Counted from the stretch's first letter, positions 1 to 9,154 are shown. The stretch: DNA of 64,000 nt from Aquamicrobium sp. (GCF_023954335.1 NZ_JAMLIE010000004.1:144076-208075); one strand, 5' to 3'. Numbers and translations: made by a program. The notes: generated by a model not told the origin, from the letters alone.

Positions 1-1307
1 TCGAGGCCTTCGAGGAAGAGGGCGCCGACGCCTGGTTCGCGGACGGCGCGCGCGAACGCTTCCTCGGCGGCCGCGCCAACGAGCCGTGGAAAATGGTCAC
101 GGACATCCTCGACGTGTGGTTCGATTCCGGCTCCACCCACACCTTCACGCTGGAGGACCGGCCGGACCTGAAATGGCCGGCCGACGTCTACCTCGAAGGC
201 ACGGACCAGCATCGCGGCTGGTTCCATTCGTCGCTGCTGGAAAGCTGCGGCACGCGCGGGCGCGCGCCCTACGACGCCGTCATCACCCATGGCTTCACCA
301 TGGACGAGGACGGCCGCAAGATGTCGAAGTCGCTCGGCAACGTTGTGGTGCCGCAGGAGGTGATGGCCAAATCCGGCGCCGACATATTGCGCCTGTGGGT
401 GATGACGACCGACTACTGGGAGGACCAGCGGCTCGGCAAGAACATCCTCCAGACCAACATCGACGCCTACCGCAAGCTGCGCAACACCATCCGCTGGATG
501 CTCGGCACGCTCGCCCATGACGAGGGCGAGGAGGTCGCGCTCTCCGAGATGCCGGAGCTGGAGCGGCTGATGCTGCACCGTCTCGCCGAGCTCGACGAGG
601 TGGTGCGCAGGGGCTACGACGCCTTCGACTTCAAGCGCGTCACCCGCACGCTGATCGACTTCATGGTGGTCGAGTTGTCGGCGTTCTACTTCGACGTACG
701 CAAGGACGCGCTCTACTGCGACGCGCCGTCGAGCCTGAAGCGCAAGGCCGCGCTCGTCGTCGTGCGCCGCCTGTTCGACAACCTCGTCAAGTGGCTGGCG
801 CCGATGCTGCCCTTCACCACCGAGGAAGCCTGGCTCGACCGCTACCCGGAGGCGGTCTCGGTGCATCTCGAGCAGTTTTCCGACATCCCGGCCGAGTGGC
901 GCGACGAGGCGCTCGCCGCCAAGTGGCGCAAGGTCCGCGCCGTGCGCCGCGTCGTCACCGGGGCGCTGGAGATCGAGCGGCGCGAGAAGCGCATCGGCTC
1001 GTCGCTGGAGGCCGCTCCGGTTGTTCACATCGCCGACGCCGCGCTGCGCGAGGCCGTCGCCGATGTCGACATGGCCGAGATCTGCATCACCAGCGGTATC
1101 TCGATCCAGGGCACGGCCGCGCCGCAGGGCGCGTTCGCGCTCGACGACGTGAAGGGCGTGGCCGTCGTGCCGGCGCCGGCCTCGGGCCGCAAATGCGCCC
1201 GGTCTTGGCGTTATACAGACGATGTCGGCTCTGATCCCGAGTTCCCGGAGGTCTCCGCGCGCGACGCGGCGGCGCTGCGTGAATTGCGGGCGCTGGGCCG
1301 CCTTTAG
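1..1307 (+). CDS. ileS: Isoleucine--tRNA ligase, C-terminal part (5' end outside window)
   Basis: Cytoplasmic class I aminoacyl-tRNA synthetase that charges tRNA-Ile. The reading frame is open from base 3, so the first half of the protein lies upstream of the window. Visible landmarks are the DVWFDSGSTH segment, a DQHRGWFHSSLL stretch and the KMSKS loop (GRKMSKSLGN, from about base 310), followed by the anticodon-binding helical domain and a short C-terminal tail. In the tail the usual zinc-ligand pattern KCxRCW reads KCARSW, so the second cysteine is a serine. From memory this variant is common in Rhizobiales, so I do not treat it as damage. It ends with TAG; a lipoprotein gene follows on the same strand after about 140 bases. 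Confidence 0.97.
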   Translation, partial: EAFEEEGADAWFADGARERFLGGRANEPWKMVTDILDVWFDSGSTHTFTLEDRPDLKWPADVYLEGTDQHRGWFHSSLLESCGTRGRAPYDAVITHGFTMDEDGRKMSKSLGNVVVPQEVMAKSGADILRLWVMTTDYWEDQRLGKNILQTNIDAYRKLRNTIRWMLGTLAHDEGEEVALSEMPELERLMLHRLAELDEVVRRGYDAFDFKRVTRTLIDFMVVELSAFYFDVRKDALYCDAPSSLKRKAALVVVRRLFDNLVKWLAPMLPFTTEEAWLDRYPEAVSVHLEQFSDIPAEWRDEALAAKWRKVRAVRRVVTGALEIERREKRIGSSLEAAPVVHIADAALREAVADVDMAEICITSGISIQGTAAPQGAFALDDVKGVAVVPAPASGRKCARSWRYTDDVGSDPEFPEVSARDAAALRELRALGRL

Positions 1308-1450
1308 GCCGACATTGCCCGGAACGGCCGTTTGCGGTAAAAGCGCGGCGGCCGGATGCCATGATGCCGCCGGCCATCTTGTCGCCGGAATGTCCGGCGA
1401 CAAGAAATGCGTTCGGCGCGTTGTCGCCCGATTGTGAGAGGCAGTTCGCA

Positions 1451-2089
1451 GTGAAGACAGATCGCAGTTTGCCGCGTGGCCGTGCGCCGCTTTTCGTGGG
1501 CGTATCCGCCGTCTGCGCCGCCGCGCTCTTGTCCGGCTGCATGAGCTCGCCCACCTACGGCACCGACAAGACCGCCGGCCAGCAGCTTTTCGAGGACGTC
1601 ACCGGCGTCGTCTCCACCGAGGGGCTTACCGGCCGCGGCCGCGAATCGGAGATCGCCTACAAGCCGAGGCCGGAGCTGGTGCGCCCCGCCTCGCTGGAAG
1701 TCCTGCCCGAGCCGCAGCGCGACCTCGTCACCGCCGACAATTCAGCCTGGCCGGAATCGCCCGAGCAGCGCCGCGCGCGCCTGCGCGCCGAGGCCACCGC
1801 CAACCAGGACAACCCGAATTACCGCTCGCCGATCGTCATGAGCGGCATCGTCACCAGCCAGACCCCCGAGATGACCAAGGAGCAGCGTCAGGAGTTCCTG
1901 CGCCGCAAGCGCGAGGCCAACCAGGGCAGCGCCAACGAGCGCAAGTACCTGTCCGAGCCGCCGGTCGAGTACCGCGTGCCGAACGCCACCGCCGCGGCCG
2001 ACGATCTCGGCGAGGACGAGTGGAAGAAGCAGAAGCGCGGCCAGAAGGCCGCCGGCAAGTCGTCCTGGCGCGACCTCCTGCCCTGGTGA
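1451..2089 (+). CDS. Putative outer-membrane or periplasmic lipoprotein of unknown function
   Basis: I do not recognise a named family. I chose the GTG start at 1451 because it follows a GAGAGG ribosome-binding site and puts a lipoprotein signal at the N-terminus: a basic start, a hydrophobic stretch and the lipobox LLSGC. The frame stays open to an ATG at 1361, but that would bury the signal. The roughly 212-residue product is rich in Pro, Arg, Glu and Asn. It has no further membrane segment and ends in a basic segment closing with WRDLLPW. Its place behind ileS on the same strand suggests a constitutive envelope protein. The lipoprotein call is firm; the role is unknown. Confidence 0.8.
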   Translation: MKTDRSLPRGRAPLFVGVSAVCAAALLSGCMSSPTYGTDKTAGQQLFEDVTGVVSTEGLTGRGRESEIAYKPRPELVRPASLEVLPEPQRDLVTADNSAWPESPEQRRARLRAEATANQDNPNYRSPIVMSGIVTSQTPEMTKEQRQEFLRRKREANQGSANERKYLSEPPVEYRVPNATAAADDLGEDEWKKQKRGQKAAGKSSWRDLLPW

Positions 2090-2124
2090 CGTGACAAAAG
2101 CGTAGCCGCGGGGCGTAACCCCGG

Positions 2125-2610
2125 TCAGAACGACAGCGGCTCGTTCTCCTTGACTTCCTTGATGACGAAGAAGGTGCGGATCTGGCGCACGCCGGGCAGC
2201 GCGATGAGCTGGCGTGTGTGCAGCCGGTTGAAATCCGCCATGTCGCGCACGCGCACCTTGATGAGATAGTCGAAATCACCGGCGACGAGGTTGCAGTCCA
2301 GCACCTCCTTCATCCCGGCCACCGCGCCCTCGAACGCGCCGAAGCTTTCCGGCGTCGAGCGGTCGAGCACCACACCGACCATGACCAGCGCGCCGAGCCC
2401 AACCGCCGCCGGCGCGACCTGCGCCTTGACCCCGGTGATGAACCCCTCGTCGAACAGGCGCTGCGTGCGGCGGTGGCAGGTGGCCGGGCTGACATTGACC
2501 CGCGCCGCCAGCTCGGCATTGGTCAGCCGGCCGTCGCCCTGCAGGGCGCGCAGGATTTTAAGGTCCGTGCGGTCCAGAGCCTGCGCGGAAGAATCTTTCA
2601 CGATTTCCAT
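2125..2610 (-). CDS. acdR: Lrp/AsnC-family regulator, probable activator of the ACC deaminase gene
   Basis: A 161-residue Lrp-type regulator. The N-terminal helix-turn-helix covers about residues 12-60 (LDRTDLKILRALQ..NVSPATCHRRTQRL), followed by an AsnC/RAM ligand-binding domain (VAGDFDYLIKVRV). The ATG at 2610 is chosen because AGGAAAA lies directly before it and the length is typical; the frame continues far upstream only as an open shadow. It is divergent from the ACC deaminase gene. This is the well-known acdR-acdS arrangement, in which the Lrp-like protein activates acdS. Direct control here is inferred from that arrangement and from repeated motifs in the shared promoter region. Confidence 0.9.
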   Translation of the reverse strand: MEIVKDSSAQALDRTDLKILRALQGDGRLTNAELAARVNVSPATCHRRTQRLFDEGFITGVKAQVAPAAVGLGALVMVGVVLDRSTPESFGAFEGAVAGMKEVLDCNLVAGDFDYLIKVRVRDMADFNRLHTRQLIALPGVRQIRTFFVIKEVKENEPLSF

Positions 2611-2751
2611 TTTTCCTACCTTCAGAACACCGCTCTGCCCGATCATACGTGGAGTTCGAAAGCTTTGCAGGCCGAATTCGAGAGCACCTTTCATCGAAAT
2701 TCTCCTATCGTTGCGACTGGATAACCAGCCACTCACGGGAGAAATCGGCCG
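2611..2751. promoter_or_regulatory. Divergent acdR/acdS promoter region with repeated TTCGA motifs
   Basis: This 141-base region separates the two divergent start codons. It carries TTCGAAAGC at 2655-2663 and TTCGAGAGC at 2677-2685, exactly 22 bases apart (about two helical turns), with a weaker ATCGAAATT further on. Lrp-family regulators often bind phased repeats, so these are candidate AcdR sites. No confident -35/-10 pair was assigned. Confidence 0.4.
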
Positions 2752-3771
2752 ATGTCGCTGCTCGAAAAATTCGAACGCTACCCCCTCACCTTCGGCGTCA
2801 CGCCGATCGAGCACCTGCCGCGCCTTTCGGCCGCGCTCGGTGGCAAGGTCGAGATCTACGCCAAGCGCGACGACTGCAATTCCGGCCTCGCCATGGGCGG
2901 CAACAAGCTGCGCAAGCTCGAATACATCGTGCCCGACGCCATCGCGTCGGGAGCCGACACGCTGGTCTCCATCGGCGGCGTCCAGTCCAACCACACCCGC
3001 ATGGTCGCGGCGACCGCCGCCAAGATCGGCATGAAGTGCGTCGTCATCCAGGAGAAATGGGTGCCGCATTACGACGCCGTCTACGACCGCGTCGGCAACA
3101 TCCTGATGACCCGGCTGATGGGCGCGGATTCGCGCCTCGTCGACGACGGCTTCGACATCGGCATCCGCAAGAGCTGGGAAGACGCGATCCAGTCGGTCAA
3201 GGACGCGGGCGGCAAGCCCTATCCGATCCCCGCCGGCGCCTCGGTCCACAAATATGGCGCGCTCGGCTATGTCGGCTTCGCCGAGGAAGTGGCTGAGCAG
3301 GAAGAAGAACTCGGCTTCAGGTTCGACTACATCGTCGTCTGCGTCGTCACCGGCTCGACGCAGGGCGGCATGATCGTCGGCTTCGCCGCGCAGAACCGCG
3401 CCGACCGGGTGATAGGCATCGACGCCTCCGGCACGCTCGACCAGACGCGGGCGCAGGTGCGCCAGATCGTCGACAACACCGCCGAGCTGGTCGGCCTCGG
3501 CCGCAAGGTGCGCGAAGACGAGATCGTCATCAATCCCGACTATGCCTATCCGGCCTATGGCGTGCCGTCGGAGGAGACCAACGAGGCGATCCGCCTCGCC
3601 GCCCGCACCGAGGCGATGATCACGGACCCGGTCTATGAGGGGAAGTCGATGCAGGGGCTGATCGACCTGACGAAGAAGGGCTTCTTCCCCGAGGGCTCGC
3701 GCGTGCTCTACGCCCATCTCGGCGGCGCGCCGGCGCTCAACGGCTACAGCTACTATTATCGCGAGGGGTGA
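2752..3771 (+). CDS. acdS: 1-aminocyclopropane-1-carboxylate deaminase
   Basis: PLP-dependent cytoplasmic enzyme that opens ACC, the plant ethylene precursor, to 2-oxobutyrate and ammonia. The 339-residue length matches the family. The PLP lysine is K52 in GGNKLRKLEY, the nucleophilic serine region is GGVQSNHTR (S79), and TDPVYEGKSM gives Y295 and E296. With the leucine in YAHLGG, this Tyr-Glu pair marks a true ACC deaminase; the related D-cysteine desulfhydrases replace the Glu with Ser or Thr. Each residue is numbered one above the Pseudomonas enzyme. The divergent Lrp-type gene is its likely regulator. The gene is typical of plant-associated bacteria. Confidence 0.96.
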   Translation: MSLLEKFERYPLTFGVTPIEHLPRLSAALGGKVEIYAKRDDCNSGLAMGGNKLRKLEYIVPDAIASGADTLVSIGGVQSNHTRMVAATAAKIGMKCVVIQEKWVPHYDAVYDRVGNILMTRLMGADSRLVDDGFDIGIRKSWEDAIQSVKDAGGKPYPIPAGASVHKYGALGYVGFAEEVAEQEEELGFRFDYIVVCVVTGSTQGGMIVGFAAQNRADRVIGIDASGTLDQTRAQVRQIVDNTAELVGLGRKVREDEIVINPDYAYPAYGVPSEETNEAIRLAARTEAMITDPVYEGKSMQGLIDLTKKGFFPEGSRVLYAHLGGAPALNGYSYYYREG

Positions 3772-3810
3772 GGTTTGCCGGGGGCGGCATACTCGCACCC
3801 CTTTGGCGCC

Positions 3811-3935
3811 GCCCCTCACCTGCCTGCCGGCATCCTCTCCCCGCAAGCGGGGAGAGGAGAGACTGCCGTGACCTTGCCGCTTCTTCCTTCTCCCCCTTCA
3901 CGGGGAGAAGGTGGCCCGAAGGGCCGGATGAGGGC
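3811..3935. repeat. Intergenic mosaic repeat, family A, copy 1
   Basis: Two hairpin modules sit in tandem. One has CTCTCCCCG and CGGGGAGAG arms; the other has CTTCTCCCC and GGGGAGAAG arms followed by GTGGCCCGAAGGGCCGGATGAG. Near-identical modules recur at about 47371-47540, 53891-54027 and 60932-61070, always between genes. The style resembles rhizobial palindromic mosaic elements. Here it lies between the ends of acdS and tex, which converge, so it may also act as a bidirectional transcript end. Confidence 0.85.
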
Positions 3936-3965
3936 GGCGCGGAAGGCTGCGGGTTCTCGCTCCGT

Positions 3966-6302
3966 CTATTTCGTCTTCATCGCCGCCGCGAGCGCCGCAC
4001 CCAGCGCGCCCTGCCCGCCGCCGTCGCGCGGCTGGCCCGTGCGGCTCTGCGCCCCCCGGTTGCCGGGCGCGGCATGCGCAGGCTTGTTGCCGCCGGGACG
4101 CTCGCCCTGCCTCGGTGCTGGCGCGCCGTCCTTGCGCATCGACAGGCCGATGCGTTTGCGCTTCACGTCGACCTCGACCACGCGCACCTTGACCACGTCG
4201 CCGGCCTTGACCACCTCGTGCGCGTCCTTGACGAAGCGGTCGGCGAGTTGCGAGACGTGGACGAGCCCGTCCTGATGCACCCCGATGTCGACGAACGCGC
4301 CGAAGGCGGCGACGTTGGTCACGGTGCCTTCGAGCAGCATGCCGGGCTTCAGGTCCTTGATGTCGTCGATGCCGTCGGCGAAGGTCGCGGTGCGGAAGGC
4401 CGGGCGCGGGTCGCGGCCGGGCTTGTCCAGCTCGGCGATGATGTCGCGCACGGTCGGCAGGCCGAACCGCTCGTCGGCGAAGACGCGCGGGTCGAGCGCC
4501 TTCAGCGCCGCGCTGTCGCCCATCAGCGTGCGCACGTCGCGGCCGCAGGCGGCGACGATCCGGCGCGCCACGCCGTAGGCTTCGGGGTGGACGGCCGAGG
4601 CGTCGAGCGGCTCGTCTCCGTCGCGGATGCGCAGGAAGCCGGCGCTTTGCTCGAAGGTGCGCTGGCCGAGCCGGGCCACCTCCAGAAGCGCCTTGCGGCT
4701 CCTGAACGGGCCGTTCAGGTCGCGATGGGCGACGATGGCCTCGGCCAGCGACGCGCCGAGGCCCGACACGCGCGCCAGCAACGGCGCGGAGGCGGTGTTC
4801 AGGTCGACGCCGACCGCATTGACCGCGTCCTCGACCACAGCGTCGAGCGCGCGGGCGAGGCGATACTGGTCGACGTCGTGCTGGTACTGGCCGACGCCGA
4901 TCGACTTCGGCTCGATCTTGACCAGCTCGGCCAGCGGGTCCTGCAGGCGCCGCGCGATGGAGACGGCCCCGCGCAGCGACACGTCGAGGCCGGGAAACTC
5001 GGCCGCCGCCGTCTCCGACGCCGAATAGACCGACGCGCCGGCCTCCGAGACGATCACCTTCAGCGGCTTGGGTCGTGACTGATCATTCGGCATGTCGGAC
5101 AACATGTCAGCCACCAGCCGCTCCGTCTCGCGGCTGCCGGTGCCGTTGCCGATGGCGACGAGCTCGACGCGGTGCCTGGCGATCAGCATGGCGAGCTCGC
5201 CCTGCGCGCCGCGCACGTCGTTGCGCGGCGGGAAAGGATAGACCGTGGTCGTCGCGAGGAGCTTGCCGGTGCCGTCGACCACCGCGACCTTGACGCCGGT
5301 GCGGATGCCGGGATCGAGCCCCATGGTCGGGCGCGAGCCGGCCGGGGCGGCGAGCAAGAGGTCCTTCAGGTTGCGGGCGAAAACGTCGATCGCCTCCTCG
5401 TCGGCGCGCTCGCGCAGGTCGCGCATCAGGTCGAGCGACAGGTGGAGCGACAGCTTCACCCGCCACGCCCAGCCGGCCACCTCCATCAGCCAGCGGTCGC
5501 CCGGCAGGCTCGCGCCGATCCCGTAGGCGGCGGCGATCGTCCGCACCACCGGCTTGACCGGCGAGGTGTCGTCGGCGTCGACCTCCAGCTCCAGCGCCAG
5601 CACGTCCTCGTTGCGGCCGCGCAGCATGGCGAGGGCGCGATGGCTCGGCACGCTCGCCCAACGCTCGGTGTGGTCGAAATAGTCGGAGAACTTCGCGCCG
5701 GCCTCCTCTTTGCCGTCGAGCACGCGGGCGCGCAGCACGGCGCGCTCCTTCATATGGGCGCGCAGCCGGCCGATCAGCTCGGCGTTCTCGGCGAACCGCT
5801 CGGCGAGGATGTCGCGCGCGCCTTCCAGCGCCGCCTTCGCGTCCGGCACCTCCCCGGCCACATAGGCGGCGGCCAGCTCGGCCGGGTCGGCGGCGCGGGT
5901 CGCAAGGATGGCTTCGGCCAGCGGCTCGAGGCCGCGCTCGATGGCGATCTGCGCCTTGGTCCGGCGCTTCGGCTTGTAGGGCAGGTAGATGTCCTCGAGC
6001 TCGGCCTTGGTCGGGGCGCTCGCGATCGAGGCTTCCAGCTCCGGCGTCAGCTTGCCCTGCTCGCGGATGGAGTTGAGGATCGTGTCGCGCCGCGCCTCCA
6101 GCTCGCGCAGATAGGCGAGCCGCTCGGAGAGCAGGCGAAGCTGGGTGTCGTCGAGCCCGCCCGTCACCTCCTTGCGGTAGCGGGCGATGAACGGCACGGT
6201 CGAGCCTTCGTCGAGAAGCCCGATCGCGGCCTTTGCCTGCTGCGGCTTCGCGCCGATCTCCTCGGCGATGCGGGTGGCGAGATGTTCGATGTCTGCGGCC
6301 AT
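3966..6302 (-). CDS. tex: Tex-family S1 RNA-binding transcription accessory protein
   Basis: Cytoplasmic nucleic-acid-binding protein linked in other bacteria to transcription and to the stress response. The 778 residues follow the Tex order: N-terminal helical domain (QQAKAAIGLLDEGSTVPFIARYRKE), a YqgF/RNase H-like region with GLDPGIRTGVKVAVVD, helix-hairpin-helix repeats (DLNTASAPLLARVSGL), and a C-terminal S1 domain near residues 650-720 (GTVTNVAAFGAFVDIG.HQDGLVHVSQL). The tail after it is basic and rich in Gly and Pro. I use the ATG at 6302; a GTG three codons upstream (6311) is also possible. It stands alone, with an unrelated transporter gene ending about 55 bases upstream. Confidence 0.95.
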   Translation of the reverse strand: MAADIEHLATRIAEEIGAKPQQAKAAIGLLDEGSTVPFIARYRKEVTGGLDDTQLRLLSERLAYLRELEARRDTILNSIREQGKLTPELEASIASAPTKAELEDIYLPYKPKRRTKAQIAIERGLEPLAEAILATRAADPAELAAAYVAGEVPDAKAALEGARDILAERFAENAELIGRLRAHMKERAVLRARVLDGKEEAGAKFSDYFDHTERWASVPSHRALAMLRGRNEDVLALELEVDADDTSPVKPVVRTIAAAYGIGASLPGDRWLMEVAGWAWRVKLSLHLSLDLMRDLRERADEEAIDVFARNLKDLLLAAPAGSRPTMGLDPGIRTGVKVAVVDGTGKLLATTTVYPFPPRNDVRGAQGELAMLIARHRVELVAIGNGTGSRETERLVADMLSDMPNDQSRPKPLKVIVSEAGASVYSASETAAAEFPGLDVSLRGAVSIARRLQDPLAELVKIEPKSIGVGQYQHDVDQYRLARALDAVVEDAVNAVGVDLNTASAPLLARVSGLGASLAEAIVAHRDLNGPFRSRKALLEVARLGQRTFEQSAGFLRIRDGDEPLDASAVHPEAYGVARRIVAACGRDVRTLMGDSAALKALDPRVFADERFGLPTVRDIIAELDKPGRDPRPAFRTATFADGIDDIKDLKPGMLLEGTVTNVAAFGAFVDIGVHQDGLVHVSQLADRFVKDAHEVVKAGDVVKVRVVEVDVKRKRIGLSMRKDGAPAPRQGERPGGNKPAHAAPGNRGAQSRTGQPRDGGGQGALGAALAAAMKTK

Positions 6303-6357
6303 GGTTCTCACGGAATCGGGACGGGGCCGGCACCATAGGGCGTTTGCGCCGGCGTTC

Positions 6358-8043
6358 CTACCGGATCAGCGACACGTTCCTGTGGCCCATGGCGTTGAGG
6401 AGCAGCCGCACCGCGAGCAGCACGACCATGATGGTGGCGATGATGCAGACCGAGAAGGCCGCCGCCTGGTTGGTCGCGCCGCGATCCTGGAGATAGAGCA
6501 CGGAAACGGCCGCCATCTGCGTGTTCGGCGTGATCAGGAAGATCACCGCCGACAGCGTCACCATCGAGCGCATGAAGAAGAACACCGCGATGCCGATCAG
6601 CGTCGGGAACAGCAGCGGCAGCGTCACCTTGGCGAAGGTCTGCGCCCGGCTGCCGCCCAGCGTGGCCGAGGCCTCGTCGAAGCGGCCGCTGATCTGCTTC
6701 ATCGAGGTTCCCGAGATCAGGAAGCCGTGGGCGTGGTAGTAGTAGACGTTGGCGACGGCGATGATCACCAGCGTGCCGTAGATGGCGTAGACCGGGTTCG
6801 CGGGATTGTTGAAGGCGAGGATGTAGCCGAGCCCGAGCACCATGCCCGGCACCGCCGCCGGCAGGATCGACAGGAAGTAGAGCGCGCGCGTCGCCGGCGA
6901 CGGGAACTTCTCGATCACATAGGCCGCCGCCGTCACCGCGGCGACGCCGATCCCCGCCGCCATCACCGAGACGTAGATCGAGTTCCACAGCGGCTGGATG
7001 CCGTTCTGGACGTCGAAGGCGTAGTGGCGCAGCGAGAAGGTCATCCGGTACGGCCACAGATGCACGAAGGAGGCGAAGACGACGACGAACACGATCGACA
7101 GGATCGCCGCCGAGATCAGCACCGCCACGGTGAGCAGCGCGCGGTCGCGCAGCCGGTCCTTCTGCGGGATCAGCGGCTTGGAATGCTCGTTGATCAGCGA
7201 GAACTGCTTGGCGCTGACGCGCTTCTCGACGATGGCGGCGAGCGCCGCCGGGATGAGCAGCACCATGCCGATCACGGTGCCCATCTCGAAATTGGCCTGG
7301 CCGATGACCTGGTTGTAGACCTCGGAGGCGAGCACCGTGTAGTCGCCGCCGATGACCATCGGGTTGCCGAAATCGGTGATGACGAGGGTGAAGCAGACGA
7401 AGATCGCCGCGGCGAGGCCGTAGCGCGTCGCCGGCAGCGTCACCGTGCGGAAGGCGCGCCACTTCGAGGCGCCGAGCATCTCCGCGCTCTCGTAGATGCG
7501 CGCGTCGGCGACGGCGAGCGCGGCCGACAGGATCAGGAAGGCGTAGGGGAAGACGTAGAGCACCGAGGCGATGACGATGCCCCAGTAGCCGTAGAGGTCG
7601 ATGCCGAGGCCGAAAGTGCGGTTGATGAGGCCGTTGCGGCCGAACAGCAGCACGAGGCCCTGCGCCTGCACCAGCGACGGCGCGAACAGCGGCAGCACCG
7701 CGATCAGCCGGAAGAGGTTGCGCAGCGGCATGGTCGAGCGCTGGACGGCGTAAGCGAAGGCATAGGCGAAGACGATGGCCAAGCCCGCGCTGACGAAGGT
7801 GACGGCGAACGAGTTCCAGGTGATGCGCAGGAACCGCTCATTGCCGAGCATCGCCGCATAGTTGGCGAGGCCGAACCCGGACGGCGTCGAGAACGAGCGC
7901 CCGAGGATGTGGGCCAGCGGATAGAGCACGAACAGGATGAGCGGGATGCCGACGATGACGGCCGGCAGCATCCGCGCCAGCCCGCCGCGATTCTTCCTTC
8001 GACGGCCTGCCGCGACCGTCCGGTCTGCGGTGGCGACGCTCAT
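6358..8043 (-). CDS. ABC importer permease, fused double-domain type (2-aminoethylphosphonate-like)
   Basis: Inner-membrane component of the importer. The 561-residue protein is two fused permease halves with about twelve membrane segments. The characteristic EAA loops are ESAEMLGASKWRAFRTVTLP in the first half and EASATLGGSRAQTFAKVTLP in the second. This large fused form is shared by Fe3+-type and 2-aminoethylphosphonate-type importers. Its ATG overlaps the stop codon of the ATPase gene by four bases (8040-8043), so the two are translationally coupled. The substrate call rests on family resemblance of all three components. No phosphonate-degrading gene is nearby, so iron or polyamine uptake is not excluded. 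Confidence 0.85.
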   Translation of the reverse strand: MSVATADRTVAAGRRRKNRGGLARMLPAVIVGIPLILFVLYPLAHILGRSFSTPSGFGLANYAAMLGNERFLRITWNSFAVTFVSAGLAIVFAYAFAYAVQRSTMPLRNLFRLIAVLPLFAPSLVQAQGLVLLFGRNGLINRTFGLGIDLYGYWGIVIASVLYVFPYAFLILSAALAVADARIYESAEMLGASKWRAFRTVTLPATRYGLAAAIFVCFTLVITDFGNPMVIGGDYTVLASEVYNQVIGQANFEMGTVIGMVLLIPAALAAIVEKRVSAKQFSLINEHSKPLIPQKDRLRDRALLTVAVLISAAILSIVFVVVFASFVHLWPYRMTFSLRHYAFDVQNGIQPLWNSIYVSVMAAGIGVAAVTAAAYVIEKFPSPATRALYFLSILPAAVPGMVLGLGYILAFNNPANPVYAIYGTLVIIAVANVYYYHAHGFLISGTSMKQISGRFDEASATLGGSRAQTFAKVTLPLLFPTLIGIAVFFFMRSMVTLSAVIFLITPNTQMAAVSVLYLQDRGATNQAAAFSVCIIATIMVVLLAVRLLLNAMGHRNVSLIR

Positions 8044-9068
8044 TCGAGCACTTTGATGGTTTCGCGCGGCAGCTCGACCGCGATCTGCGGGGCGTTGGCC
8101 AGCTCGCGGAAGGCGTGGCCGGGAATCTCGGCGACGATGTCGTTGTCCGCGCCCTCGACGTCGAGCACCAGATGGGCGAGGTTGCCGAGATAGATGATGT
8201 TGCGCAGCCTGGCCGGCAGGAAGCCGTCGCCGGCCGCCGCAGCGCCGGCATGGAGGCGCACGTCCTCCGGCCGGATGCCGATCAGTTTCACGCCCTGCCG
8301 CTCCTCGGGGAGCGCGACCGGACGGCCGGCGAACCGGCCGCCGTCGAGCGGCAGCACGTTCATGCGGCCGATGAACTCGGCGACGAATTTCGAGGCCGGG
8401 CGGTCGTAGAGCTCGCGCGCGGTGCCGACCTGGGCGATGTGGCCGGTGTCCATGACCACGATGCGGTCGGCCATGGTCAGCGCCTCCTCCTGGTCGTGCG
8501 TCACCATGATCGTGGTGATGCCGAGCCGCTTCTGGAGGTCGCGGATCTCGAGGCGCAGGCTCTCGCGCACCTTGGCGTCGAGCGCCGACAGCGGCTCGTC
8601 GAGCAGCAGCACGTCCGGGTCGGGCGCCAGCGCGCGGGCCAGCGCGACGCGCTGCTGCTGGCCGCCGGAAAGCTGCGACGGCAGCTTGTGGGCATGGTCG
8701 GACAGGGCGACGATGCGCAGCATCTCGGCGGCGCGCGCCTCGATCTCGGCGCGCGGGCGCTTGCGGCATTCGAGGCCGTAGCCGACATTGCGCGCCGCCG
8801 TCATGTTGGGGAACAGCGAATAGGACTGGAAGACGACGCCGAAATTGCGGTTGCGCGCCGGCGTCTCGGAAAGGTCGCGCCCGTCGAGCGTGACCGTGCC
8901 CTCCTCGGCCAGCTCTAGGCCGGCGACGATGCGCAGGAGCGTGGTCTTGCCGCAGCCGGACGGCCCGAGGAAGCAGATGAACTCGCCGCGTTCGACGGTC
9001 AGCGAAATGTCGTCGAGCGCAACCGTGTTGCCGAAGCGCTTCGTCACATGGGTCAGAGCGAGCGTCAC
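8040..9068 (-). CDS. ABC importer ATPase, PotA/FbpC-like with TOBE domain
   Basis: Cytoplasmic ATP-hydrolysing subunit of about 342 residues. It has Walker A GPSGCGKTT, Q-loop VVFQSYSLFPNM, signature LSGGQQQR, Walker B VLLLDEPLSALD and the switch histidine in MVTHDQEEAL. A TOBE-type regulatory domain follows (GIRPEDVRL). No ATG is available at the right place. The GTG at 9068 starts the protein just before LALTHVTKRFG and follows a GGGAAAA stretch. The preceding solute-binding-protein gene is on the same strand, separated by 86 bases that contain a strong hairpin. Confidence 0.88.
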   Translation of the reverse strand: MTLALTHVTKRFGNTVALDDISLTVERGEFICFLGPSGCGKTTLLRIVAGLELAEEGTVTLDGRDLSETPARNRNFGVVFQSYSLFPNMTAARNVGYGLECRKRPRAEIEARAAEMLRIVALSDHAHKLPSQLSGGQQQRVALARALAPDPDVLLLDEPLSALDAKVRESLRLEIRDLQKRLGITTIMVTHDQEEALTMADRIVVMDTGHIAQVGTARELYDRPASKFVAEFIGRMNVLPLDGGRFAGRPVALPEERQGVKLIGIRPEDVRLHAGAAAAGDGFLPARLRNIIYLGNLAHLVLDVEGADNDIVAEIPGHAFRELANAPQIAVELPRETIKVLE

Positions 9069-9100
9069 ACCATTTTCCCGGGGGCTGCCTGTAAGAGAAC

Positions 9101-9133
9101 GGCCGGACGCGGCGGCAAGCGCCGCATCCGGCC
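9101..9133 (-). terminator. Intercistronic hairpin after the solute-binding-protein gene
   Basis: The arms GGCCGGACGCGGCG (9101-9114) and CGCCGCATCCGGCC (9120-9133) pair over 14 positions with a single mismatch around a 5-base loop. No long T-tract follows on the minus strand. It probably stabilises the upstream binding-protein message or partly terminates transcription rather than acting as a full terminator. Confidence 0.7.
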
Positions 9134-9154
9134 TGTTTGTCGGAACGTCGGAGC

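Noticed and set aside
1180..1240. Loss of a zinc cysteine in IleS as a sign of a damaged gene.
   Set aside because: The frame is intact to a normal C-terminus, and the KCARSW form is, as far as I recall, usual in related bacteria.
2101..2125. A short GGGG/CCCC hairpin between the lipoprotein and acdR genes as a terminator.
   Set aside because: The stem is only about five pairs with no T-tract, too weak to call.
2125..3846. A 573-codon open frame covering acdR and the strand opposite acdS.
   Set aside because: Only the part after 2610 resembles a protein family. The rest is the reverse complement of acdS in GC-rich DNA and lacks a ribosome-binding site.
6187..8193. A 668-codon open frame on the plus strand across tex and the permease gene.
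   Set aside because: It is low-complexity Arg/Asp/His-rich sequence typical of antisense frames at high GC; the minus-strand genes account for the region.
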